Both the position numbers and the translations under genes were made by a program. A DNA stretch of 64,000 nt from the NCBI RefSeq assembly GCF_004210375.1, contig NC_134825.1:7812001-7876000 (forward strand), written 5' to 3'. Numbering within the stretch: the first letter of the stretch is position 1; every line of letters starts with the position of its first letter. Origin of the DNA: Tachypleus tridentatus. Its lineage: Eukaryota > Arthropoda > Merostomata > Xiphosura > Limulidae. The notes under the pieces were generated by a model. The model did not search any database and was not told where the DNA came from. It saw nothing but the letters and a program-made list of their open reading frames with translations. Positions 38,603 to 50,069 of this stretch are shown piece after piece.

Positions 38603-40182
38603 CACTGCTGGCCAAAAGCTTAAGGCCAATGAATATAAAGAAAAAATATGCATTTTGCGTTGTTAGATCCAACCACTTATTTGAGTGGAGATTCGAAAGA
38701 TGAAAATAAGAAGAAAATAAGAAAAGGGAAGATAAAAATAAAAAACTTTTTAGCGTTAATAGAGAAAATGTGAACACTGAAATTAGCCTAAATACTAGTT
38801 GGTCAAAAGTTTAAGACCATACCAAAAAAAAAGTCCTAAACAGGGTAGGAAATGCCCAACAAGAGGTCTCAGTAGTGATTTGCATGGCCGTCATTGCGAA
38901 TAATTTCAAACATTCACTTTGGCATGGTATATATAAGAGTTTGCAGAAGGCTGGCTGGAATGTTATTCCAAGTGGTAAAGATGGCTTCACGAAGATCATG
39001 CACTGTTTGGAATTGACGTCCATTTCTATTGACTTCCCTTGCCATCCACCCCAAACATTTTCAATGGGATTCAGTTCAGGCGAATACACTGGATGGTCCA
39101 AAACAATTCGTTATTCACCATGAAAAGGTCCTTTGTCCTGCAGGCATTGTGGATTGTAGCGTTGTTCTGCTGAAAGATCCAGTCATTTTTACACAAGCGA
39201 GGGCCTACAGTCAATAAAGATGTTCTCATCAACATGCCAATGTAGCCAGCTGCTGTTTGATGCCCCTGTATAACCTGAAGCTCCATTGTTCCATGGAAGA
39301 ATAAAGTGCCTCAGATCATGATGGAACCTCCTCCACTGTGTCGTGTAGAAAATGTCTCCGGTGGGATATCCTTATCGTACCAGTAACGTTGGAAACCATC
39401 GAGACCATTCAGGTTACATTTTTTTCTCACCAGAGAACAAAACTTTTTTCCACTTTTCTACGTCCCAAGTTTGGTGCTTCTCAGCAAAGTTTAACCGAAT
39501 TATTTCGTGGTGTGACCTTTGAAGACGTTTATGGTTTTTAAAGTCTTCCTCTCGTAGATGCCGTCTTATTGTTATTGAGCAGCATTCTGCGTCCGTAAGT
39601 GCCTTAATCTGGTTCGACGATCGGCTGGTGTCTTGCCAAACAACCCGTCGAATCCTCCTGCTAAACGCCGACGAAATATTCTTGGAACGACCACTTAAAA
39701 TTCTCGTTCCATATCCCTCAGGGTCTTTTAAAAAATTTGCAACAGCAGTTTTACTACGCCTAATCTCACCAGCGAGGGCACGTTGAGAGAGACCTTACTT
39801 TTGAAGCTTGACAATTCTGCCACGTTCAAACTCTGTTAACTTTTTAGCCTTTGCTATGTTTTTACCCAATCTAACACAGGAGATGTCAGTGGGAGACTTT
39901 GACAACGCTAATGCTTGAACACAAATGACTAAATTTCGCTACGTGTTTACCGATTAATGCTTCATTTCAGTGTGGTCTTAAACTTTTGACCAGCTAGTCT
40001 TTAGGCTAATTTCATAGTGTTCACACTTTCCCTATTAAATGCTAAACAAGTTTTTTATTATTATTTTCCCTTTTTCTTATTTTCATCTTTCGAAGCTCTA
40101 CTCAAATAAGTGGTTGAGTCTAACAACGCAAATTGCATATTTTTCTTTATGTTCATTGCCTTTAAGATTTTGGCCAGCAGTG
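38603..40182 (-). mobile_element. Tc1-like DNA transposon, complete ends, dead transposase
   Basis: A 1580-bp element flanked by TA (38601-38602 and 40183-40184). The terminal inverted repeats of about 210 bp start CACTGCTGGCCAAAAGCTTA. Each also carries an inner copy of the GGTCAAAAGTTTAAGACCA motif at its inner end, the IR/DR arrangement known from Sleeping Beauty-type Tc1 elements. The minus strand encodes a Tc1 transposase in several frames: helix-turn-helix (GLSQRALAGEIRRSKTAVAN), catalytic domain and SPELNPIENVWG. The first two catalytic aspartates appear replaced (FSGEKK for the usual FSDEKK, FQQNNATIH for FQQDNATIH). At least one frameshift is present. Confidence 0.92.
38811..39930 (-). 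pseudogene. Tc1 transposase pseudogene
   Basis: Reading from 39930 down: an N-terminal start MAKAKKLTEFERGRIV-like block, helix-turn-helix, central region with FKNHKRLQRSHHEI, then the DDE domain ending near 38820. It is split over frames, including the open pieces 39071-39286 and 38811-39101. Glycine and asparagine stand where the first two catalytic aspartates should be; the final glutamate (PIENVW) is kept. Confidence 0.85.
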
Positions 40183-40242
40183 TATTAATCTTGCTTATTT
40201 TAAGCTCTGACAGGAATATGTTTTAAAACTGTGATTAAGTTT

Positions 40243-40516
40243 TGTTTGTTTTCGAATTTCGCATAAAGCTACTCGAGGGCTATCTGTGCTAGCCATCCCT
40301 AATTTAGCAGTGTAACACTAGAGGGAAGGCAGCTTGTCATCACCACCCGCCGTCAACTCTTGAGCTACTCTTTTACAAACGAATAGTGAGATTGACCGTC
40401 ACATTATAACACCCACACGGCTGAAAAGGCGAGCATGTTTGGTGCGACTGGGATTCGAAACCGCGACCCTCAGATTACGAGTCGAATGCCTTAACCCACC
40501 TGATCATTCCGGGCCT
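40243..40516 (-). mobile_element. tRNA-derived SINE, family 1
   Basis: Reverse-strand full-length copy, from the T-rich tail complement (TTTGTTTGTTTTCGAATTTC) to the head complement GATCATTCCGGGCC. It starts 60 bp beyond the right end of the Tc1 element. No clear target duplication was seen. Confidence 0.92.
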
Positions 40517-40607
40517 TCCACGGTTTAACCAATTTTACTAAATATCTTGTAACGACTATCCGAAAGATTTATTTAACCAGTATTTGAAATAACGCTGTCA
40601 GCTGACA

Positions 40608-40730
40608 ACGCCCCCACTAGTTCAGCGATAAGTCTACTGATTTACAAAGCTAAAATTGGGGAGTGGTCGATTCCCCTCCGTGGGCTCAGCAAATAGCTTG
40701 ATGTAGCTTTGCTAAAAGAAAAACACACAC
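40608..40730 (+). mobile_element. tRNA-derived SINE, family 2
   Basis: CGCCCCCACTAGTTCAGCGA head, GATTTACAAAGCTAAAATTG, B-box GTCGATTCCCCTCCGTGGGC and tail GATGTAGCTTTGCTAAAAGA. Confidence 0.85.
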
Positions 40731-42405
40731 AGCTGACAACTACCAAAGATGCTGTCCCACATCAGTGGTTCAGCAAAAGTCTGAGTCATTATCACAAAAA
40801 GTCGAGGTTTGATATTTGTTGAGAGTAAGAGCACAGTCCATTGTCCAAATTTGTTCTTAACTAACAACAAGTAATTAATCAAACCAGAGAATTTTATTTA
40901 AACAAACTTCTCATTTACATGGTTTGTTATATCAATACACTAAGTTCAATCGTAACTGATGTTTCTAATTAAGTAACGTAAGGTTGTTTTATTATTTAAT
41001 ATTTTAGTTATGTACCAGCAATTTTACTTCAGTAGAATATGTGAATGTTTGATTTTATTCTCTAAGAAATGAAAAACATTTGTACGAGTTTTTCTCACAA
41101 AAGCAATTTTGTATGTGCATCTTTGTTCTGTTCCAGTGATCAGATGCAGATTTGAAGAGATAATCGGGTAGTGGTAATGGGGAAGTGTTTTCCCTGTATT
41201 TACCTGTTAGCTCATCCGTATGCGCGATAAAAGAACTTTCGTATCAGTAAATGGAGGCCAAAACTTAATCATGTTATCTCAAAAATAAGCTACGTACTTA
41301 ACTGGTAGGCAATTGTACGTTTTAATTTAGCCCATAACTCAATCAATTGAGCTCAGAGTTACCGGTAGTTGCTCTAATAAAAAGCCATAATCAGTAAAAC
41401 ACTTTGTAAAAAAGTCTAAATTGCAGTGTATCAAAGACAGGCGTAGATAAGTTGCATTTACCATGAGAAACTCGACTACCGTTTTTATCGTACTAGTTAT
41501 TATAATTAATGGAAGTTAAGCACTTCTTTGTACGTGGAAATAAGCGATCGATCAGTCTAGAAATATTCAACGTATTAAGCATCTTCAAATTCACATAACC
41601 GATGAGAATAGATCTTAAATATAAGGTGCTACAATCAAGTCCCAGTAGCACTTGTTACTGAAGTTCAAATTGATGTGAATTTTGCGATGGCTTCACACAT
41701 TGAGTGGCTTATGGGATTTTGATGCTTCATTTTGGTGGAAATGACTTCCAAAGATATGCATCTTCTAGTAACCAAACAGGAAAAAATGTATATTGTGAAA
41801 TCTCAAAATAGTCTTTAGTTTTTAAACACCTGACCAGAACCGTTTGTCAAGTGGAATCTTTCCTTCAAAAACATAGCTTTTTATGTTCAGTATGGGTGAA
41901 ATAAGTTCCTATGTGGCTGTTAAACAAGGTCCACGTTTACCTCAATTAGGACTTTGTCAGAATGCAGGTGACTTTACCTTTTAAATACATCTTTTAGTTT
42001 TGGTAGTTTGTCTCCGCCTGCTTTACAGCTTCAAGAAATAATAGTAAACACTTCCTTTTTGAGACTTTTGTATAAAACCAGCGAGTTACCACTTTTTTTA
42101 AGAAACTATTTGTTTCTGCAACGAGTTACATTCTGAATAAAGACAAGGTGTTTCCATCGTCATCAGAATCTCTCAGATGCTGGTTTTCACAGTGTACCCA
42201 GTATTCATAATATTTTATGGATCAGTATTTCTTGTACAAAATATTACATCTACCCACATTTTAAGATATTGGGTGTCATAGAGGTGAAGTACAACAGGTT
42301 TTACCAGATCTTTCAACATTTCTAGAATTACATTAGCCTTGAACCACATGTCCAGAACAATAGCCTGCTCATGAATATGACATGAACCTTCTGCTATGTA
42401 ATGTA
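40731..42405. other. Stretch with no identified gene; possible decayed coding on the minus strand
   Basis: Mostly unrecognised. On the minus strand at 42220-42400 a frame reads EGSCHIHEQAIVLDMWFKAN and runs on for about 50 residues before a stop; further peptide-like pieces follow to about 41690 in changing frames. I cannot name a family, and chance is possible. Confidence 0.3.
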
Positions 42406-42505
42406 CAGTTACGACAGAAAGTGTCCGTACCCCTGCGTCCCCAGTAGTTTTTTGCTCATAACTTAAAAAGTATCACGACTAGGCTAATCGATGTATAGTA
42501 TATTA

Positions 42506-44782
42506 CAGTGGTGCAACGGGAAAGTCAAACATAGAGAGTTCGCGCCTGCGCAAAGATTAAGCGCTATAGAAAAATATGCATTAAATTAAATACTGGATGG
42601 TTCCATATTTGTGTCGAGCAATAAAGAAAATTTAGTAATCAAATTTCGTTAACGCACAGGCATTTAATCATTGGCGCAATGACCTAATATTCCCGTAATT
42701 ACAAAATCTCACGCGTTCCAATTGTTCTTCGAGATTTACTTACGAGCCCTCTTTTGATATTATTTCGTAACAAAAATGGCAGCTAATCATAAAAGAAGAG
42801 TTGACGAAGCAAACCGGCAGTTTCATGATGATTGGACTGCGCAATACAGTTTTGTTTAACAACAGAAGAACGTGATTTGTCTGCTGTGTCATTCGACAGT
42901 AGCAGTGGCGAAGGTATCCAATATAAAGCGTCATTATGAATCGAAGCATAAAGATTTCCACAACGTTGTCGGTGATGAACGAACAGCTCGAATTGAATCT
43001 CTGTGGCGGTCGCTGAATCACCAGCAGAACGTTTTTTCAAAGCAGTCAGCAGATTTAGGTGCAACATGTGAAGTCAGTTACGATATTTCGTTGATGATAG
43101 CGAAATCTGGCCGACCATTCACTGATGGTGATTTTGTCAAGCAATGTATGATTACTACATCGGAAAAGTTGTGCCCGGAAGCAGTTCGCAAGCTACAGGT
43201 GGTGGCTTTGAATCGTATGACAGTTTAACGAAGAATTTCACACCTCTCAGCAGATGTGACAAGGCAGCTTACAAATAAAGCAGGCAACTTTGTCTACTTC
43301 TCTTTTGCAGCAGACGAGTCGACTGACATCAGTTCAACAGCACTGCTACTAGTTTTTGTTCGTGGTGTGTCGTCATCGTTTGATATCACAGAGGAACTAA
43401 TCGGCATGGGTTCCATGAAGGGTCAGACAACTGGGTCTGCTCTATTCGAGAAAACAGTACGACTGTGTAGTAGTGTTTCATTGGATTTCACGAAACTGGT
43501 AAGTGTGACAACTGATGGAGCACCAGCCATGACCGGTGAAAGTAGCGGGCTGGTAGCAATGTTGATGAAGCGTCGATTAAAGCAGAACACACAGTTGATG
43601 AAGTTGCACTGTATTATTCACCAACAGAACCGGTGCAGTAAAGAACTTAGTTTTCAGGCACTGATGGCATTAGTGACGAAAACCATTAATTTCATCAAAT
43701 CACGAGGGCTCAATCACCGCCAGTTTCTAAGTCTTCTTGAAGAAATTGATTCAGACTATGATGACCTTGTGTATCACTGTGAAGCACGCTGGCTGAGTCG
43801 AGCGAAGATGCTCAGAAGATTCTGGGAGTTGATTGATGAGGTGATGGAATTTCTCAGAAGCAAGAACAAAGGTGCAGAAGTGATTTCCATGACTGATCCA
43901 GCATGGCAAGCTGATTTGACCATTCTGGTCGACATGACACAAGACTTCAGTGATCTGAATTGGAAGTTACAAGGCAAAAATTAGCTTGTCTATCAGCTTG
44001 CAAATCACGTTGAGACGTGATTTCAGGACAAAGTTGCAGTTGTTCCGGCAGCAAGCAGCATCAGGCAACTTCGTGCACTTTCCCACTTTCCAGTCACAGC
44101 TAGAGAAGAATCAGGACATTGACACACAAGTTTATGTTGGGAAGCTAGATACCTTGATTCAATCCTTCAACTCACGGCCTCATGACTTTAACCAATGCAG
44201 ATTGTTGATGAAACGTTTTGCTGACCCGTTCAGTGTGTCAGTGGATAACTTGTCAGCAGAATATCAGCTCGAACTTACTAATCTCAAGGCATCTGATGAA
44301 CTGCGTGCTATTTACTGAGAAAACAGTTTGCTTGACTTCTACAAAACGTTGCCTGATACATTTGCTAATCTGAAAGAGAACACACTTGTCCACACCAGCA
44401 TGTTTGGCAGCACGTACTACTGTGCACAGGCTTTCTCGCATATGAAATTGAACAAAAACAACACTCGGAATCAGCTTACTGATGATCATCTGGAAACAGT
44501 CTTGCGTCTTTCAACGTCAAACATCAAGCCGGACATTTCTAAGCTCGTAGATGACATGCAGTATCATCCATCGCACTGACTTTGTGACAGTTGACGTATC
44601 ATAACATTTCTTAGAATAATGTGCAAACTCTTTGATGTAATCGTTATTTATGTGTTCTTAAATGTGATGTCCATCTTGTGTGAAACAACTGTGGGACGAT
44701 TTTAAACTTCACTTTTTGTGGCCCCTAACGGTTACGAGAAGTCTGTTTATGGCCCCTGACTCAAAACGTTTGTGCACCACTG
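42506..44782 (+). mobile_element. hAT DNA transposon nested in the Tc1 element
   Basis: A 2277-bp element with CAGTGGTGCA and TGCACCACTG ends. It is flanked by a perfect 8-bp duplication GTATATTA (42498-42505 and 44783-44790), the hallmark of hAT insertion. It encodes one transposase on the + strand. Lesions in the transposase are few, so the copy is fairly young, and younger than its host Tc1. Confidence 0.96.
42776..44579 (+). pseudogene. hAT transposase (GTF2IRD2/ZBED-related type), inactivated
   Basis: Starts MAANHKRRVDEANRQFHDDW. It has a BED-like zinc finger (CLLC ... HYESKH), a catalytic core with AADESTDISSTALLLVFVRG, VTTDGAPAMTG, LHCIIHQQNRCSKEL and CEARWLSRAKMLRRFWEL, and a C-terminal hAT dimerisation region ending YHPSH. 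This order matches the hAT group that gave rise to vertebrate GTF2IRD2 and ZBED genes. Interruptions are three in-frame stops (near 42857, 43226 and 44316) and one frameshift near 43985, so it cannot make a full protein as it stands. Confidence 0.93.
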
Positions 44783-45066
44783 GTATATTATAAATATTAT
44801 ACTAACACACATCTACATAATTTGTATGTAAATTAAACGACAAATAAACTGTTTATAAACAAATAACCAAAAACAGTAGGAGCAGAAAGTGTTCGTACAT
44901 TTCAGAACGTGTGAAAAAACTGATATTCCCGTAAAAAATTTGTTTAGTTTGGCGAATAAACTACATTATACCATTCCATAACTACACACTGGGTTCATAA
45001 TTATTGGAATTTAGCCAGCAAAAAATGTACTAACGGCAATTTAGCGCCGTCTCCATCATTATCTGC

Positions 45067-46098
45067 TTGGTCATCATGACGAACAGGAAACAACTGTCCA
45101 GTAACTTAAAAAACCGAATTATTGTAAAATACAAGTCTCGTGTGTCTCTTTTCGGTATTGCTACACAACTTAATGTGCCAAAATCTACTGTTCAAAGTAT
45201 AATTGCCAAGTTTAAGCTTACAGGATTAACTGCTAACCTCCCTCGTTTCGGACGCCCCACCAAAATTCCAGAGACCACCAAGAGGAAGGTTCTCAGAGAA
45301 GTTAGTAGGAATCCTCGTTAAACACGTATTAACATAGAGAAACTGGTAAGGGAAACTGGGGTCGAAGTAAGCACCTCTGCAGTTACGAACATGTTGCGCT
45401 CTTCTGGGTTCAAAGGATACCGTCCTCGTAGAACTCCATATTTAAAGCCTGTTCATTTAGAAGCACGACTGAGGTATGCAAAAAAGCATGTAGATAAACC
45501 CTTTACCTATTGGAAGAGTATTCTTTGGTCAGACGAGACTAAAATCGAGCTTTTCGGCCACAATGATGTTTGCAATATTTTCCGTAAGAAGGGGAAACGC
45601 AATCTTCCAAAGAACACCGTCTCTACAGTTAAACAAGGAGGTGGCTCGATCATGCTCTGGGGTTTTTTCAACTCTTCTGGTGAAGGCAGCCTTCACCGTG
45701 TCAACGTAATTATGAAAAAAGAAGAGTACGTTGATATATTAGGCTCTTATATCAAGAATGATGCTCGGAACTTACGGCTTGGGCGTCGTTAGATCTTCCA
45801 GCACGACACTGACCCTAAGCACACATCGAAATATGTGCAATCCTGGTTTCAGAAGAACAATATAAACGTTCTGGAGTGGCCATCGCAGTCACCCGATCTC
45901 AACCCAATTGAAAACGTTTGGCATGAGTTGGAGACCAGGGTTCATCAGCGTCATCCGAAAAACTTGCAAGAATTGGAGGCCTTCTGTAAAAAAGGATGGA
46001 AGAAAATACCAGTCGAGTACTATCAAACGATCATGGAGGGCTATGAGGAGAGATTGCGCCAAGTAATTCACTTGAAAGGTTACACAACAGACCGTTAA
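45067..46098 (+). pseudogene. Tc1 transposase with two in-frame stops
   Basis: One continuous frame of about 343 codons, the usual Tc1 length, interrupted only by TAA near 45319 and TAG near 45790. Order: paired-type helix-turn-helix (VSLFGIATQLNVPKSTVQSI), a GRPTK AT-hook-like motif, then the DDE domain with SDETKIELFG, FQHDTDPKHTSK and SPDLNPIENVWHEL. All three catalytic acidic residues are kept. It belongs to the Tc1 element spanning 42406-46315. Confidence 0.93.
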
Positions 46099-46566
46099 AG
46101 TAGATGCACGAAGACTTTCTGCCCCTCCTATGTTTGGTTATTTGTTTATAAATAGTTTATTTTTTGTTCAATTTACATAAAAAATTATGTAGATGTATGT
46201 TAGTATAATATTTATAATATACTTTACGTTCATTATCCTAATCGTGATAATTTTTAAGTTATAAGGAAAAACACTACTCACGACGCAGGGGTACGAACAC
46301 TTTCTGTCGTAACTGTAAATGTAGGTAATGTATCTGACGTGTTACAGCCGATTTTTAAATGGGAGAGCATTGAAAAAGTTTTAGATATCATTGGGATCCA
46401 TTATACAAAAAAGTTCTTTGACTCTTTCACCTTAATTTCTTTTTAGCGTTTTAGACTACAAAAGTCCAAAGCACTAAGTGGAAGATACAGTCTGTGATTC
46501 AGTGAGCGTGTGACCACACAAATCTAGTGTCACTGTCAAACCCCATGCTGTCTGACAATTTAAAAC

Positions 46567-46757
46567 CTATGCAGGTGGTTAGGGCACTTGACTCTTAATC
46601 TCAGGATCGTGAGTTCACATCCCCGTCACACGAAACATACTCGCCCTTTCAGTTGCAGGTGCATTATAAACCTACAATCAATCCCACTATTCGTTGGTAA
46701 AAGAGTTGACAGTGGGTGGTGATGACTAGTTGCTTTCCCTCTAGTCTTGCACTGCTA
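46567..46757 (+). mobile_element. tRNA-derived SINE, family 1, truncated at a LINE junction
   Basis: The head keeps ACTCTTAATCTCAGGATCGT, which resembles the anticodon arm of tRNA-Lys(CTT) and suggests the source tRNA of the family. The copy stops at ACTGCTAAG where a LINE 5' region begins, lacking its 3' tail. Confidence 0.85.
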
Positions 46758-48110
46758 AGTTCCTCTGAGTGTGGATTCCTGTACATGGTTGGAAGACCTC
46801 CCAGAGAATACTTTGTACTCTCAGTTTACTTACTCTAGGAACTAAACATCCCCCACGTGTTTGCCGTGCATGGCAACCTGTAAAGGGGAGAGAGAGGATC
46901 CTGGTGGTTGAGGGGTCCAACCCTAACACACCACTTTGGCCTTGAATTTCTGTAGACGGGCTAATCAGCTAGTCCACTTTGGATAGGGTCAACCAACTAC
47001 CAGTGTTGGACATTCTCAACGGGTGTTGTGGACATTGTGTCTGATGCTGGTGTTTTGTAATAGTGCTCACGAAATCCTGGTGTTGCTGCAGTGTCGTTGT
47101 TTGGCACTGTTGTGCGTCCCTTCGTCGGGCTCTATGGTGGGTGGGGTCAGTGGGCACCAAAATATTCTATCTTTATTATGGATCCTCAACTCAAAAGTAA
47201 TAAAAGCACACCATAAATAAACGACCACGTCTCGAAGATTCTGAATAGCAATTATAAACTTTTTCAACGCTTGTTCCTCATTTTCTGATATTACATTCTT
47301 TATTAGAAAATCAACAGGGCAAATGTCTTTTTTTATTCAGAAGGAATTAGAAAGGCTTTCTGGCTCTCCTAGTCAGTCATACGTTCTGGGGACATCTTGG
47401 TGGAAACAAAATGAACTCCTTCTGCATTTGAAGGCCATTGGTGATATACCCATTGAGATTACTCTCTATGCTGCTTTGAATTCGTCACGAAGAATTATTA
47501 TTGAGAGGAATTGGAAGAACATCCCCGGATCAGAGATCGTCGTTGGTTTCTCCACTGAAGGAGTTTTTGCAGTGAGGTATATCTCCACTCGCAAAGATGG
47601 AATTATGATGTCGACCAGTGTCTTAATTTTGACTTTTATATCGCCACGTCCATGTGTCACCATTAAGGTAGGCTATCTAAATTGTAAGGTGTTGGCATAT
47701 ATTGTTGTTCTCGTGGTTGTTTTCAACCGGATCTGGAAGGAAAATGTTTCTTCTTATACTTGGTGCCATGTTATTGTCCTTCATTTTCCTAAGTCTGGGA
47801 AGGCTCCCAAGATTCCTTCAAACTACTATTCAATTGCTTTGACGATCTGTCTGTGTAAGATCTTAGAGAGGGTGGTTAATGCTCATCTTGTTTGGTTCCT
47901 TGAATCAAACAACCTCCTTTTGCCCACCCAGTGTGGGTTGTGATGACAGCCCTCCACAGTGGACCACCTGATTCAACTTGAAACATTAACCAAGAAAGTC
48001 TTTCTCAAGCAACATCTTGTTTCTATATTTATTTACCTGGAGAAAGCTTATGATACTACGTAAGGTATGGCATCCTGCAAGACCTCCATTTATACGGGTT
48101 GCGTGACCAT
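46758..48110 (+). mobile_element. Jockey-like LINE with internal deletion
   Basis: 46758-47320 looks like a LINE 5' leader. 47323-47943 is one open frame whose N-terminal half resembles the ORF1 protein of arthropod Jockey-type LINEs (LERLSGSPSQSYVLGTSWW ... VTIKVGYLNCKV). Its C-terminal half is reverse-transcriptase N-terminal sequence (KIPSNYYSIALTICLCKILE, LESNNLLLPTQCG). The zinc knuckles of ORF1 and the whole endonuclease domain are missing between them. After the stop the RT continues with DHLIQLETLTKKVFLKQHLV and EKAYDTT, then is lost near 48110. Confidence 0.75.
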
Positions 48111-48299
48111 TTGCCCATTTTTATCAGACATTTTTAACGGACTGATGATACATATTACGATTTGATTAACTGCTAAATTCAAATTCAAATTTACGGTTAT
48201 TTGAAATCTCAATACGTTATGTACGTAAAATAATAAATTGGAGACTCGTCCGAGACAAATTATAATACGCAACACCAAATATATGTCCTATCAGCCTCG

Positions 48300-48450
48300 G
48301 TGATGTTACAACGTTACGGTCAATCCACCTGTTTTTCGTAAAAGAGTCAGCGGTGAATGGTGTTGAATATTTGCCGTCCATCTAGCGGCAGTCTGGCCTA
48401 TTACTGCTAAATTAGGGATGGCTAGCACAGATAGTCCTCGTGATATTCTA
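48300..48450 (+). mobile_element. tRNA-derived SINE, family 1, 3' part
   Basis: Diverged body and tail: ACGGTCAATCCACC, GTAAAAGAGTCAGCGGTGAA, CTGCTAAATTAGGGATGGCT and AGCACAGATAGTCCTCGTGA. The tRNA head is missing or too decayed to see. Confidence 0.75.
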
Positions 48451-49567
48451 ATCAAAACACAAAGACCACTGTTGTCATGCAACAGCTTTACCAGTTCACA
48501 AATACATTTTACAACGTGCATGTGCGTTACTTATATAACAGTACTAATTTTTAAGACAAGTGTTTTAATTATATTTAACAAATAATTGAGCGGCCTGAAC
48601 TTCCTTTAAAACCATTAGTTGGAATTAGAACGAAACTCGGACTTTATATTTGAATGTTAAAAATTTGCTACTCTATACTGCGTTAAATAGAGACTGGTGA
48701 AGGGAAATCAGACACAATTTTCATTTCTTATAACTTCTGAGAGCCAGAAGTATCAGATATTGGATAAACCAAACGTCATTCTGGCAACCTTGGGTTTGAG
48801 CTCAACTTTTATCAAAAGACTTTCGTAATATACTGTATTTTTAAGGCTTTCAAAATCCCAGTTTAACTTGAGGACAAAGAAAAATGATTGTTTTTAGTAT
48901 GATGAAAAAACTATAAATAAATCCTAATTTTTAAAAGTAACGTTAGCTTTGAGGCCCTTTTCTAATGGTATGCATAGATGTAAGAAACTGCTTTTAATGC
49001 AAAATGACTTATGTTTTACAATCTGTAGTAAACTGGCGAAAGACAAGGTTCCAAAGATGATACTAGCCGTTATGTTAGCAAGAATTGTGCACGAGTGAAC
49101 TGTTTGTGTTAGTTGTTCTGTTCGTAAGAAAGCGCATGTTATAAACTTGATCACGTATTCTAACCCTCTACTTACCCTCGTCCCCAGAGGAGAGGGAGCT
49201 ATTCAGTTTGGGTCCATATGTATCTATGTCCGTGCTACTCCTGGCTCAAAAAAAAAAAAAAAAACGATTTACGTAAAATTTGTGCAGGAGATATAATGTT
49301 GCCATAGAACGATCCTCACAAAATTAGGTCCGGATTCTGGGTCACTTTGAAACATTTTTATGACAGAAATATAGGACATTTTCATCGTTTCTTGGCAATA
49401 ACTGTGTAAAATGTGATGGATTAGGACTGAATTTCGAGCGCAGTTATAAAAATAAAATAAATGAATAAAACAATAGAATAACTTACAGAATTATTGAAAA
49501 TAATAATTTATATAATAATAATAATAATACCTGGATATTACACAATAATATTATTTAAACTATTAAC
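48451..49567. other. Stretch with no recognised gene
   Basis: AT-rich with an A-run near 49250 and an AAT/ATA simple repeat near 49500-49530. Short minus-strand open frames show no family signature. Confidence 0.5.
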
Positions 49568-49727
49568 CAGTAGTGTATTTAGGTGGGGGCTAGAGGGGGC
49601 TCAGACCAAGGGCCCATAGTCTTAATGGAGGCCTATTGGTAATTTTATACTATGCAAACTTACATGGGATGTAGGACCCACAAAAATGATTAGCTCATGG
49701 GCCCACACAGCCTTAAATCCGCCACTG
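49568..49727. mobile_element. 160-bp hAT-type MITE, second copy, perfect 8-bp duplication
   Basis: Ends CAGTAGTGTATTTAGGTGGG and TTAAATCCGCCACTG. CTATTAAC is present on both sides (49560-49567 and 49728-49735). Same length and layout as the copy in RYBP intron 1, with moderate divergence between the two. Confidence 0.92.
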
Positions 49728-49751
49728 CTATTAACCCATATCACTGCTAAT

Positions 49752-50020
49752 GAGGCCTAGCATCTCTAGATGATTAGAGCGCTCGACTCACAATTTGCGG
49801 GTCGCGGGTTCGAATCCCCGTCTAATCAAATATGTGTGCTCTTTCAGCCGTCGTGGCATTATAAGTCAAAGGTCAATTTCACTTTCGTTAGTAAAAGCGT
49901 AGTCCAAGAATTTAGCTATGGGAGGTGATGACCAGCTGCCTTCCCTCTAATCTTTCACTTCTAAATTAGGAACGGCTAGTGCAGATAGACCTCCTGCAGC
50001 TTTGTGCGAACTTCAAAATC
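49752..50020 (+). mobile_element. tRNA-derived SINE, family 1, variant head
   Basis: The head reads GATTAGAGCGCTCGACTCAC and GGTCGCGGGTTCGAATCCCC. The body and tail belong to family 1, but the head keeps a better tRNA-like A-box/D-arm region than the other copies. Confidence 0.88.
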
Positions 50021-50069
50021 AAACTACTTGAGACATTATTTAATAATAATTAATTTCTTAATTTTATCA

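Larger units (their letters stand above)
42406..46315 (+). mobile_element. Tc1-like DNA transposon split by a hAT element
   Basis: Ends CAGTTACGACAGAAAGTGTC and its complement ...GACACTTTCTGTCGTAACTG-type right end (to 46315) are flanked by TA on both sides. Without the nested hAT and one 8-bp duplication the element is about 1625 bp, the normal Tc1 size. The left terminal repeat is interrupted at 42505/42506 and resumes at 44791 with TAAATATTATACTAACACAC, matching the right terminal repeat. The hAT therefore inserted into an existing Tc1 copy. Confidence 0.95.

Noticed and set aside
42220-42400. Minus-strand peptide EGSCHIHEQAIVLDMW and onward
   Set aside because: Peptide-like, but no family could be named and the frame does not stay open; kept only as a note on the stretch 40731-42405.
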